Assembly (NCBI GenBank): GCA_003558575.1
Contig: PWPY01000210.1
Location: forward strand, 1-7,786
DNA: 7,786 nt
Source: Desulfonatronovibrio sp.
GTDB taxonomy: Bacteria > Desulfobacterota > Desulfovibrionia > Desulfovibrionales > Desulfonatronovibrionaceae
Reading direction: 5' to 3'
Below the pieces are notes generated by a model. The model saw only the letters and a list, made by a program, of their open reading frames with translations, had not been told where the DNA came from and ran no database searches. The translations under genes and the position numbers were made by a program. Shown here one piece after another: positions 1-6,218 of the stretch (positions are counted from its first letter, which is position 1; every line of letters begins with the position of its first letter).

Positions 1-1413
1 GCAAAAGCCGCAGTTTTAGCCTCAGGACTCACTGGTATGGTTTCAGGATCATCCATTGCCAATACTGTTACTACAGGAACATTTACCATACCCTTGATGA
101 AAAAAGTGGGATTTCCACCCCATAAGGCTGCCGCCATTGAAGTGGCATCTTCAACCAATGGACAGCTCATGCCGCCCATTATGGGCGCTGCCGCCTTTAT
201 CATGGCAGAAATTATCGGGATGCCCTACCTGGATGTAATCAGGGCAGCTCTTATTCCTGCCTTGCTCTCATACCTTACCTTATTTTATGTTGTTCACCTT
301 GAAGCCCTTAAAATGGGCCTCAAAGCAATCCCCAAAGCGGAACTTCCCAAATTTTTAAAAACTCTGCTTCGAGGCTGCCACTTCATAATCCCCCTTGGCT
401 TTCTTATCTTTTATCTTGTAATAATGAGGCGCTCACCAATCGCATCGGCCATGATGGCCATCCAGTCACTTGTGGTTATTATGCTTGTCCAGAGGCCTAT
501 TATTGCCTTTTTAAGCCTTGCTGTGCACAAGAAAGCAGGGACTCTCGACCCTGACATTAGTCTCCCCCGTTACCTTTTGGCAGCCTTTTTAGATGGAATC
601 AATGATATCTGGGCAGGACTGATAAGCGGTGCCAGAAACATGATTTCCGTGGGAGTCGCAACAGCAACCGCTGGAATAATTGTTGGAGTTGTCACCATTA
701 CCGGCCTTGTGGGAAGATTTATCAACGTCATTGATACTCTGGCCATGGGCAATGTAATGCTCATGCTTATTTTAACGGCAATGACCAGCCTGATCCTGGG
801 TATGGGAATGCCCACTACAGCCAACTACATTATTATGGCAACCCTGACTGCTCCGGTTATTGTACATCTTGGAGCTGATGCCGGCCTTGTCTTTCCTTTA
901 ATTGCAGCTCACCTGTTTGTTTTTTATTATGGTATCCTGGCAGATGATACCCCTCCTGTAGGTCTTGCAGCCTATGCTGGAGCAGCAATTGCCAGAACTG
1001 ACCCCATCAAGACAGGCATTCAAGGCTTTACCTATGATCTGCGTACGGCTATTCTTCCCTTTATCTTTCTTTTCAATATAGAACTCCTGATGATGAGCGG
1101 AGTAACTGAGGATGGAAGACCGATTTGGATTGACAATTACTTTTATATCGGTTGGGTTTTCTTTTCCGGTCTTATAGCCATGTTTTCTTTTGCATCAGCT
1201 CTGCAGGGCTTTCTGGTAACCAAATGCTCATGGCTTATAAGACTTGTTCTTTTGCTGAACTGTGTAACTGTTCTGAGACCCGGGATATTTGAAGACTTCC
1301 TTCCCTTGGGCAGATCAGGGTTACAGATAATCGGCGTGGCAGTATTTTTCAGTATATTCTTTTATCAAAAATTCAGATCAAAAAAACAGAGGCTGCTTTT
1401 TAAAAAAAGTTAG
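1..1413 (+). CDS. TRAP transporter fused permease (4TM/12TM, DctQM-type), 5' truncated
   Basis: Inner-membrane permease of a TRAP (tripartite ATP-independent periplasmic) transporter, which imports small organic solutes using an ion gradient and a periplasmic binding protein. The frame is open from base 1, so the N-terminal part lies outside the window; the first in-frame ATG at 37 is internal, since family-like sequence (AKAAVLASGLTG) precedes it. What is visible is almost entirely hydrophobic helices. Family-typical stretches include SGSSIANTVTTGTF, NGQLMPPIMGAAAF and the DctM-like GMGMPTTANYIIMATLTAPV. The C-terminus has extra membrane helices and a basic tail (KFRSKKQR), as in the fused 4TM/12TM family. 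The substrate cannot be told from sequence, and no binding-protein gene is in view. A UspA gene follows 18 nt downstream, an arrangement known from other TRAP operons such as teaABCD. Confidence 0.9.
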   Translation, partial: AKAAVLASGLTGMVSGSSIANTVTTGTFTIPLMKKVGFPPHKAAAIEVASSTNGQLMPPIMGAAAFIMAEIIGMPYLDVIRAALIPALLSYLTLFYVVHLEALKMGLKAIPKAELPKFLKTLLRGCHFIIPLGFLIFYLVIMRRSPIASAMMAIQSLVVIMLVQRPIIAFLSLAVHKKAGTLDPDISLPRYLLAAFLDGINDIWAGLISGARNMISVGVATATAGIIVGVVTITGLVGRFINVIDTLAMGNVMLMLILTAMTSLILGMGMPTTANYIIMATLTAPVIVHLGADAGLVFPLIAAHLFVFYYGILADDTPPVGLAAYAGAAIARTDPIKTGIQGFTYDLRTAILPFIFLFNIELLMMSGVTEDGRPIWIDNYFYIGWVFFSGLIAMFSFASALQGFLVTKCSWLIRLVLLLNCVTVLRPGIFEDFLPLGRSGLQIIGVAVFFSIFFYQKFRSKKQRLLFKKS

Positions 1414-1431
1414 ATTTCGGAGGAAAATTAA

Positions 1432-1905
1432 ATGTTTAAACACATCCTGATTCCCATTGACCTGCAAGAGGAAGATGAACGTCCCCGCACCCTGGCCCTT
1501 CACAAGGCTATTGAGCTTTGCCGGGTTTATGATGCCCAATTGCATGTGCTCACAGTTGTACCTGACGTAGGTATGCCCATTGTGGGGTATTATTTTCCCA
1601 CAGAAACAGAAGACAGCATTGTTCATGAGTCTGAAAGATTCCTGCATGAGCTGGTAAATAAAAACATTCCTGATGATATCAATGTTCAACATCTGGTAGC
1701 TCAAGGCACTGTCTATAAGCGGATATTGAAAATGGCAGATAAGGTAAATGCGGATCTTATTATTATGCCCGCCCAGCAGATGAAGCTACAGGACTTCCTT
1801 ATAGGGTCCAATGCTTCAAGGGTTGTACGTTATGCCAAGTGCTCGGTACTCGTGGTACGTTCAGACTTTGATGATCAGTTTGTCTGCGTGAGTTGCGTAA
1901 AGTAA
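1432..1905 (+). CDS. UspA-family universal stress protein linked to the TRAP transporter
   Basis: Small cytoplasmic single-domain Usp protein of 157 aa, about the usual length. The N-terminal strand (KHILIPIDL, with D10) and the C-terminal GSNASRVVRYAKCSVLVVR (residues 125-143) are classic Usp signatures. A good Shine-Dalgarno (GGAGG at about 1420) precedes the ATG. The nucleotide-binding pattern G-2x-G-9x-G(S/T) is only partly kept: G125-S126 is present, but the two earlier positions are M112 and Q115, so ATP binding is uncertain. It sits 18 nt behind the TRAP permease and before a terminator, so co-transcription is likely. In Halomonas elongata the comparable TeaD modulates the TeaABC TRAP transporter; a similar role here is inference. 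Confidence 0.9.
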   Translation: MFKHILIPIDLQEEDERPRTLALHKAIELCRVYDAQLHVLTVVPDVGMPIVGYYFPTETEDSIVHESERFLHELVNKNIPDDINVQHLVAQGTVYKRILKMADKVNADLIIMPAQQMKLQDFLIGSNASRVVRYAKCSVLVVRSDFDDQFVCVSCVK

Positions 1906-1935
1906 TATCATAAGATTGCTCAAAATTACTGCTTT

Positions 1936-1970
1936 AAAAGCTCCCTGAACATCTGATCAGGGAGCTTTTT
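1936..1970 (+). terminator. Rho-independent terminator after the TRAP/Usp operon
   Basis: A perfect 13-bp stem (AAAAGCTCCCTGA at 1936-1948 with TCAGGGAGCTTTT at 1957-1969) encloses an 8-nt loop and ends in a T run. It lies 31 nt after the Usp stop codon. The converging minus-strand gene ends at 2040, and the A-rich left arm could give a weaker terminator in that direction. Confidence 0.9.
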
Positions 1971-2039
1971 CAGAATAATTTTATATCTGTTTCGAAACTT
2001 TGCTCTTGAAAAATTAACGGCTATCAATTCATGTTTCTG

Positions 2040-2657
2040 TTAATTCAATGAAGTATATACATTGGGTTCAGGAATATCCTTATCTTCTGTTTCGTGACCA
2101 TCAGTAACAGATCTTAAGGCCTTTCTGTCATATGGAAGCGAATAGTCAGCAGCTGCCATGGTCATTCCGTCCGCAACCTGAAGGATTTTGGCATTTACAT
2201 AAATATGACCGTATACAACCGAATATGTCCCCACAAGTATCCAGCAGGCCTGCCTGTCCCTTGCAATATCTTCAATTTTTCTTGACAGGGCAAACTCACC
2301 CTGATTCTCTTTAATAAGCAAAGTTTCCCGCCGAAGCCTCAGGTCAATTACCTCATGGCCTCCCTGAATAAGCCTGGTGGCCATCTGATGGGGAATTACT
2401 CTGCCCAGGGCACTGGTTTCAGAAAGATTATCAAGATTGACAAATGTCGTAAGAATAATTCCTGCCCCTCTCGCCTGCCTTGCAGCCAAAATATTCAGCA
2501 GATCATCTCCAGCTCTGTAATTGGCGTTGATCATTTCACCCTGGGAAAAAGGAATATTTTGCCCATTAGAAACTTTATTTCCAGGCCCAATAGATGGAGC
2601 ACAACCTACTGACAATACAGCAATAAATATTAGTATTCCCATTTTTATAAGGCTCAT
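2040..2657 (-). CDS. FlgO-family outer-membrane lipoprotein
   Basis: Predicted 205-aa lipoprotein. The signal peptide MSLIKMGILIFIAVLSVGC has a lipobox (SVGC, acylated Cys19). The next residues are Ala-Pro, with no Asp retention signal, so outer-membrane placement is expected. Residues about 45-178 form a FlgO-type domain: NILAAR, then TTFVNLDNLSETSALGRVI, then HEVIDLRLR, QGEFALSRKIEDI and ILVGTYSVV. The start is well supported by AGGAGG six bases before the ATG. It is a clear paralog of the protein at 3784-4620, sharing the GEFALSR core and the GTY strand. In Vibrio, FlgO is an outer-membrane protein associated with the flagellum; no flagellar genes are visible here, so the role may be broader envelope maintenance. 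It diverges from the 2882 gene across a 224-nt intergenic region in which no convincing promoter was found. Confidence 0.85.
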   Translation of the reverse strand: MSLIKMGILIFIAVLSVGCAPSIGPGNKVSNGQNIPFSQGEMINANYRAGDDLLNILAARQARGAGIILTTFVNLDNLSETSALGRVIPHQMATRLIQGGHEVIDLRLRRETLLIKENQGEFALSRKIEDIARDRQACWILVGTYSVVYGHIYVNAKILQVADGMTMAAADYSLPYDRKALRSVTDGHETEDKDIPEPNVYTSLN

Positions 2658-2881
2658 AGAAAACCTCCTGAAATATTAACAGCAAACATAATGCCAGATT
2701 TTGAATATCATTAATTCACAAAGAAAGCTGCTTCACGTCAACAGCCAGCTAAACATATTTCAAGTTCATCCGAAAAAGTAGCTATAGCAGCGTGTAGAAA
2801 AAGTCCTTACTCAACACTCAGATAACCATGTTCACAAGACAAATGCTTCAATCTTTTTTATAGTTTTGCCTGGAGGCAATA

Positions 2882-3601
2882 ATGACCATTTTGCGTTTAC
2901 TGACAACACTTATTTTCATATCCATAACAGCAGGATGCTCAAGCTATGGCCCCCCTGTCTCTCAACCTGTTGCGTCCCAGGTTCCTGTTCCAACGGCTTA
3001 TCCGTTAAGCACTCAGCCCAAAATGCAGGCAATACAGCATTGGGATATTCTGGCTGATGACGTTTCCCGCAAGGTGATTGATTTCTTTGAATACAATGTT
3101 TTTGAACGTCACTATCCTGTCTACGTTGCTCCAGGTGGAACAACCCCCTTTGAAAAGGCCTTTCACAGCCTGCTGATTACTAAGCTTGTGGAAAGGGGAA
3201 TCCAGGTTTCAAAAAACAGTACTTCTTCCATGATCCTCTCCTTTGATTTGCAGATGGTGAGACACAGCATTAGAACAATCTCCACCCAAAGAGGTGTTTA
3301 CAGATCTCTTGCTCCAGGTATGTATGTGCGCCATCTTTCAAAGACCAACCCTTCCCCGGAAGAAATTTTATCCTCAGAGTCTCAGGTAGAGGAATCCCAC
3401 ATCAATGCTGAAGCAGGATATTTTACCCACCACCTGCCCAATGTTGAAATAATGGTTACTACCTCCCTTGCAAGAACTGATAATTATGCCATGAGAACAT
3501 CATCCATATACTACATCAATGACTCAGACTGGAGAAACTACAAAAGAAATATCATGCTCGAAGATCCTTCTGTAGTTAACTACAGACTTGTTGACCGATA
3601 A
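2882..3601 (+). CDS. Predicted lipoprotein of unknown function, FlgO-cluster associated
   Basis: 239-aa protein with a clean lipoprotein signal (MTILRLLTTLIFISITAGC, lipobox TAGC, Cys19), followed by a Pro/Val/Gln-rich linker at about residues 22-45 and a globular domain. I do not recognise a named family. Residues about 53-125 (HWDILADDVSRKVIDFF, PVYVAP, FEKAFHSLLITKLVERGIQVS, MILSFDLQMV) follow the helix-strand-helix-strand order seen in FlgO/TolB-N-like domains, so a distant structural relation is possible. The C-terminal part ends with a VEIMVTTSL strand and SSIYYI. GGAGG at 2872-2876 sets the start. The gene lies between two FlgO paralogs, which suggests a shared envelope function. Its stop codon is the last three bases of the target duplication of the MITE-like element that follows at once. 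Confidence 0.8.
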   Translation: MTILRLLTTLIFISITAGCSSYGPPVSQPVASQVPVPTAYPLSTQPKMQAIQHWDILADDVSRKVIDFFEYNVFERHYPVYVAPGGTTPFEKAFHSLLITKLVERGIQVSKNSTSSMILSFDLQMVRHSIRTISTQRGVYRSLAPGMYVRHLSKTNPSPEEILSSESQVEESHINAEAGYFTHHLPNVEIMVTTSLARTDNYAMRTSSIYYINDSDWRNYKRNIMLEDPSVVNYRLVDR

Positions 3602-3763
3602 GTAGCTATTCAGCGCGATCGAATAAGAAGGCTTGGACCCCGGATCAAGTCCGGGGTGACGGTTAAAGCAGATAGTTGCCTTTTTCCGTCATTCCGGCGA
3701 AAGGCGGAATCCAGGGTGTTTTTATAGCCTTATACCATATGTGGTGAACAGTTACACCGATAA
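3594..3763. mobile_element. MITE-like element copy 1 (154 bp, 3602-3755) with 8-bp target duplications
   Basis: The element spans 3602-3755, with imperfect terminal inverted repeats GTAGCTATTCAGC (3602-3614) and GGTGAACAGTTAC (3743-3755; reverse complement GTAACTGTTCACC). A perfect 8-bp direct repeat, ACCGATAA, flanks it at 3594-3601 and 3756-3763. It holds an 8-bp perfect hairpin (ACCCCGGA at 3637-3644 with TCCGGGGT at 3650-3657) and a second one around ATTCCGGCGAAAGGCGGAAT with one mismatch. It has no coding capacity. An 8-bp duplication and a 5'-GTAA-like end match what is known of IS66-family insertion sequences, so trans-mobilisation by such an element is inferred. It separates the 2882 and 3784 genes, whose pre-insertion spacing would have been only 20 nt. 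Confidence 0.88.
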
Positions 3764-3783
3764 AAATATTTCTGGAAAAAATT

Positions 3784-4620
3784 ATGAAAAAAATTTTATT
3801 TATTGCCATGTTTATTTTTACTCTCTTACTGGGAGCGCAAACTTCCTTTTCCTGGACCTACACCCATGCACCCGGGCAAATGAGAATGGAAGGTTTTCCA
3901 GGCATAGCATACCAGACCGCAGACATCCTTGAGTATAACCTTACCCGTGACATAGATAGAATCCAACCTGTCTTTTTTTCCAGTTTTGTAGATATTAACG
4001 ATCTGGCCACGACGTCCATTTTTGGCAGAATGCTTGGCGAACAGGTCGGATCCAGGTTTTCCCAGCATGGCTATAATGTCATTGAAGTAAAGCTTAGAGA
4101 AGATCCTTTGTTCATGGATATTCAAAAAGGTGAGTTCGCTCTGTCCAGAAATATAGAAGAAATCAAGGAGCCATGGGATGCTCAGGCTGTCATAACAGGA
4201 ACCTACAATATAATTGACGACATGGTTATGGTTTCGGCAAGAATAGTCAGCACAGCAGACAACTCAATCCTTTCATCTCATGAATTTTCAATAAAAATGG
4301 ATGAGTACCTTTCTCAAATGATCAGTCCTGACAGGATAACTACGGCTGTAGAAGAAAAAGAAACCCAACAGGACGAAATAACTCATAGAGGTCCCCTTTC
4401 AACAGGAGCAATTCAGCTGAGTACATCAAGAAGTACTGACGCAAAACTTATTCAAAAAAGACTTGCTGACCTTGGGTTATACAAAGACCGCATAGATGGT
4501 ATCTGGGGTAAAAACTCAAAAGCTGCACTGGAAGAATTCAAAAACCAGCACCAGATGGCTGATCCGCAAAAGTGGGATATGCCTGCTCAAATACACCTTT
4601 TCCAGGAAACTAATCAATAA
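3784..4620 (+). CDS. FlgO-family secreted protein with C-terminal peptidoglycan-binding-like domain
   Basis: 278-aa exported protein. The N-terminus (MKKILFIAMFIFTLLLGAQTSFSW) is a Sec signal peptide without a lipobox Cys, so the mature protein is probably periplasmic. Residues about 45-172 are a FlgO-type domain (FFSSFVDINDLATTSIFGRML, YNVIEVKLRE, KGEFALSRNIEEI, AVITGTYNII), paralogous to the lipoprotein at 2040-2657. After a polar linker (about 185-215), residues 219-258 match the peptidoglycan_binding_1 pattern: DAKLIQKRLADLGLYKDRIDG, then WGKNSKAALEEFKNQH. The fusion could anchor the FlgO domain to the cell wall. The ribosome-binding site is weak (TGGAAA). The upstream leader starts at the right end of MITE copy 1, 28 nt before the ATG. 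The next gene starts 17 nt after the stop. Confidence 0.85.
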   Translation: MKKILFIAMFIFTLLLGAQTSFSWTYTHAPGQMRMEGFPGIAYQTADILEYNLTRDIDRIQPVFFSSFVDINDLATTSIFGRMLGEQVGSRFSQHGYNVIEVKLREDPLFMDIQKGEFALSRNIEEIKEPWDAQAVITGTYNIIDDMVMVSARIVSTADNSILSSHEFSIKMDEYLSQMISPDRITTAVEEKETQQDEITHRGPLSTGAIQLSTSRSTDAKLIQKRLADLGLYKDRIDGIWGKNSKAALEEFKNQHQMADPQKWDMPAQIHLFQETNQ

Positions 4621-4637
4621 TACTGGGGCAGAAAATA

Positions 4638-4826
4638 ATGAATACCTTCAAATACATACTCTTAACTGTTTTTGCAGGGCTTTTTCTGACAGCCTGCACT
4701 TCATCATCTCAGTACCCTAATACCGGGCATGATAATAAAGTCACTCAGCGCCCCTCTCCGTCTACTTGCGAACCTTTCAGTTACAAACCTATCCAGCTGC
4801 CCTATAAGTCCAGCAATTCTGACTAA
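4638..4826 (+). CDS. Small predicted lipoprotein (62 aa)
   Basis: A short gene with a textbook lipoprotein signal: MNTFKYILLTVFAGLFLTAC, lipobox LTAC with Cys20, then a Ser-rich, Pro-rich mature part of only about 43 residues with a further Cys near residue 44. No family is recognised. GGGG at 4625-4628 gives a modest ribosome-binding site, and the gene begins 17 nt after the FlgO/PG-binding gene, so it is probably the last member of that operon. Small outer-membrane lipoproteins often serve as anchors or accessory subunits, but nothing here shows what this one does. No clear terminator follows before the palindromic repeat at 4901. Confidence 0.7.
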   Translation: MNTFKYILLTVFAGLFLTACTSSSQYPNTGHDNKVTQRPSPSTCEPFSYKPIQLPYKSSNSD

Positions 4827-4900
4827 ACCATTGCCAGCAAAGCTGTGAACAGCCCTGAATACAATAATTGACATAACAGTGTGAAAAAGTCCTTACCAGG

Positions 4901-5023
4901 CAGGCTGTTCAAAAATTCCAAGTGCAAGGAGCAAAAAAAGTTCAAGATCGCAGCGTATTTATGATACGTAAGAGTTTGAAATTTTTGCAGCGACGCAGCA
5001 ATTGGGAGATTTTCAACAGCCTG
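4901..5023. repeat. Palindromic dispersed-type repeat with CAGGCTGTT ends (123 bp)
   Basis: Left end CAGGCTGTTCAAAAATTCC (4901-4919) and right end ATTTTCAACAGCCTG (to 5023) are imperfect inverted repeats: the reverse complement of the right end begins CAGGCTGTTGAAAAT. The two arms stay roughly complementary along their whole length, closing on CGTAT (4954-4958), a TTATG loop and ATACG (4964-4968). The unit could therefore extrude or fold as one long imperfect hairpin. It is non-coding. No target duplication is visible (left flank ACCAGG, right flank ATAAAA). It looks like the short palindromic repeats common in Desulfobacterota genomes; that impression is from memory, not a search. Confidence 0.75.
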
Positions 5024-5051
5024 ATAAAATTGTCACACACGCCATCTGTAC

Positions 5052-5080
5052 TTGAAAGCTCAAATATGCCATATTGTTAT
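5052..5080 (+). promoter_or_regulatory. Candidate sigma-70-type promoter for arsC-like gene
   Basis: TTGAAA (5052-5057, 5 of 6 to consensus) is followed by a 17-nt spacer and TGTTAT (5075-5080, 4 of 6). It lies just after the palindromic repeat and 28 nt before the ATG at 5109, as expected for the first gene of a unit. It is prediction by eye only. Confidence 0.4.
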
Positions 5081-5108
5081 CAGTCAACATCACAAATGGA
5101 GGCATAAC

Positions 5109-5546
5109 ATGAGCGAAAAAATCAATATCCTTTTCTTGTGTACGGGAAACTCCTGCCGAAGCCAGATGGCTGAAGCCTGGACCAGAGAAATTCATGGCAA
5201 CAGGTTTAACCCATATTCTGCAGGTGTAGTTAAAACTAAGGTTGACCCAAGGGCCATAAAGGTCATGGCTGAAGAAGGCATTGATATTTCCGGTCAATCA
5301 TCAAAGCTTGTGGAAGAAATTCCTCAAGTTGAATTTCAATATGTAATCACCCTGTGTGGACATGCCAAAGAAAGCTGCCCATTCTTTCCTGGTCCCGTAA
5401 AAAAAATCCACGTGGGGTTTGATGATCCTCCATCTTTGTCCCAGAATGCGACCAGCGAAGAACAAGCCTTGGGCCATTACCGCAGGGTCAGGGATGAAAT
5501 AAGAAAATTTATCTCAGAACTGCCCCAGTTTCTTGAAAACAATTAG
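5109..5546 (+). CDS. arsC: Arsenate reductase, thioredoxin-coupled LMW-phosphatase type
   Basis: 145-aa cytoplasmic enzyme of the low-molecular-weight phosphatase fold; by family knowledge it reduces arsenate to arsenite with electrons from thioredoxin. The N-terminal P-loop is LFLCTGNSCRSQMAEAW, with nucleophile Cys11, Cys16 and Arg17 in the CX5R motif. The redox pair is present in TLCGHAKESCPFFPG as Cys83 and Cys90, matching Cys82/Cys89 of pI258 ArsC, and the HVGFDDPP loop (D105, D106) follows. I place the start at 5109, not the in-frame ATG at 5052, because GGAGG lies at 5098-5102 and homology begins here. No arsR, arsB or acr3 gene is adjacent; the next gene, an XXXCH protein, starts 18 nt downstream. 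A protein-phosphatase role in the GAK context is possible but less supported, given the redox cysteines. Confidence 0.9.
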   Translation: MSEKINILFLCTGNSCRSQMAEAWTREIHGNRFNPYSAGVVKTKVDPRAIKVMAEEGIDISGQSSKLVEEIPQVEFQYVITLCGHAKESCPFFPGPVKKIHVGFDDPPSLSQNATSEEQALGHYRRVRDEIRKFISELPQFLENN

Positions 5547-5564
5547 ATACCCAAGAGTTTTGCT

Positions 5565-6155
5565 ATGAGCAAAAAAAAGAAAAAGTTCCAGCATGTCATG
5601 ACTGATGAACAAACTGCTGATTTTTTGCATCAATTGGCATCAGGCATCAAACACGGCCAATTGGAACTGAATGGTGAACCTTTTGAATGGTCTGAAATCC
5701 AGAAAATAAAAATATCATTTAAAAATCAAGCAAGCCAGGTAATGGTCAAGACCCGAGTCAAAAGCAATGACTTGTCTGATTTTGAACTGGATTTTAATGA
5801 AGATGAGCTTAACCATGTCGAATCTGACCAGGATGATCCCGATAAAAAACCTGAGAATGTTAATAATAAACCATCCTACAAGAGTTTGAAAAAAAAGATG
5901 AAAAAACGTCTGAAGATCATTCATCAGGCCATCACCAGAAACCAGTTACCCACTGAGTCAGAAATAATGTCATTTGCTTCTGAATGCCAATTGATGACTT
6001 CTTATCCTAACTATGGTGATGAATATTATCAGGCATTTATGATAAAGGTTGAAGAAATGGTAGACTCATATAAACTGCAGGACATTGAAAAATTTCGTGA
6101 TAATTTTCAGAAGCTGCTAAAGTGTATGAAGGATTGTCACGACCGCTATAAATAG
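5565..6155 (+). CDS. XXXCH-domain protein, GAK-system associated
   Basis: 196-aa soluble protein with no signal peptide. It starts with a Lys cluster (MSKKKKK). Residues about 12-67 (TADFLHQLASGIKHGQLELNG, then EWSEIQKIKISF and VMVKTRV) resemble an amphi-Trp-type domain. An acidic linker follows (about 70-95), then a Lys-rich helical C-terminal half ending in FRDNFQKLLKCMKDCHDRYK. That ending fits the XXXCH domain family, which occurs with the GAK system (ATP-grasp, amphi-Trp, HprK-related kinase) in Desulfovibrio relatives. Here it reads Cys187-x3-Cys191-His192, not the CxxCH of c-type cytochromes. With no export signal, covalent heme attachment is unlikely; metal binding is conceivable. It is 18 nt behind arsC and probably co-transcribed. 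Its ribosome-binding site is weak (AAGAG). Confidence 0.75.
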   Translation: MSKKKKKFQHVMTDEQTADFLHQLASGIKHGQLELNGEPFEWSEIQKIKISFKNQASQVMVKTRVKSNDLSDFELDFNEDELNHVESDQDDPDKKPENVNNKPSYKSLKKKMKKRLKIIHQAITRNQLPTESEIMSFASECQLMTSYPNYGDEYYQAFMIKVEEMVDSYKLQDIEKFRDNFQKLLKCMKDCHDRYK

Positions 6156-6218
6156 ATCAAAATTATCACTTCAGGGTAAGGATTGCCCTCAATATATGGT
6201 AAATAGTTAGAAATATTA

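Noticed and set aside
570..824. 84-codon hydrophobic minus-strand frame
   Set aside because: It mirrors TRAP membrane-helix codons on the opposite strand, with no independent support.
1378..1704. 108-codon minus-strand frame across the TRAP/Usp junction
   Set aside because: It covers the junction of two well-supported plus-strand genes, including the Usp ribosome-binding site, and its translation shows no domain or signal.
2658..2881. Promoters in the divergent intergenic region
   Set aside because: TTCACG (2732-2737) and CATATT (2754-2759) with a 16-nt spacer match only 4 of 6 each, and nothing better was found for the minus-strand gene. A promoter must exist, but I cannot place it.
4842..4857. 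Short palindrome GCTGTGAACAGC as a terminator for the small lipoprotein gene
   Set aside because: The stem is only 5 bp with a 2-nt loop and is not followed by a T run.
5052..5108. Upstream in-frame ATG as the arsC start (19 extra residues)
   Set aside because: The extra residues have no family similarity, GGAGG at 5098-5102 fits the ATG at 5109, and the upstream stretch overlaps a plausible promoter.
5013..5297. 94-codon open frame on the minus strand over the arsC start
   Set aside because: It is antisense to a well-supported gene and partly made of the palindromic repeat, with no recognisable protein features.
6119..6155. C-type heme-binding site in the XXXCH protein
   Set aside because: The spacing is C-x3-CH instead of C-x2-CH, and the protein has no export signal.
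6170..6192. AGGG...CCCT pair after the XXXCH gene as a terminator
   Set aside because: The stem is about 4 bp with no T tract, too weak to call.
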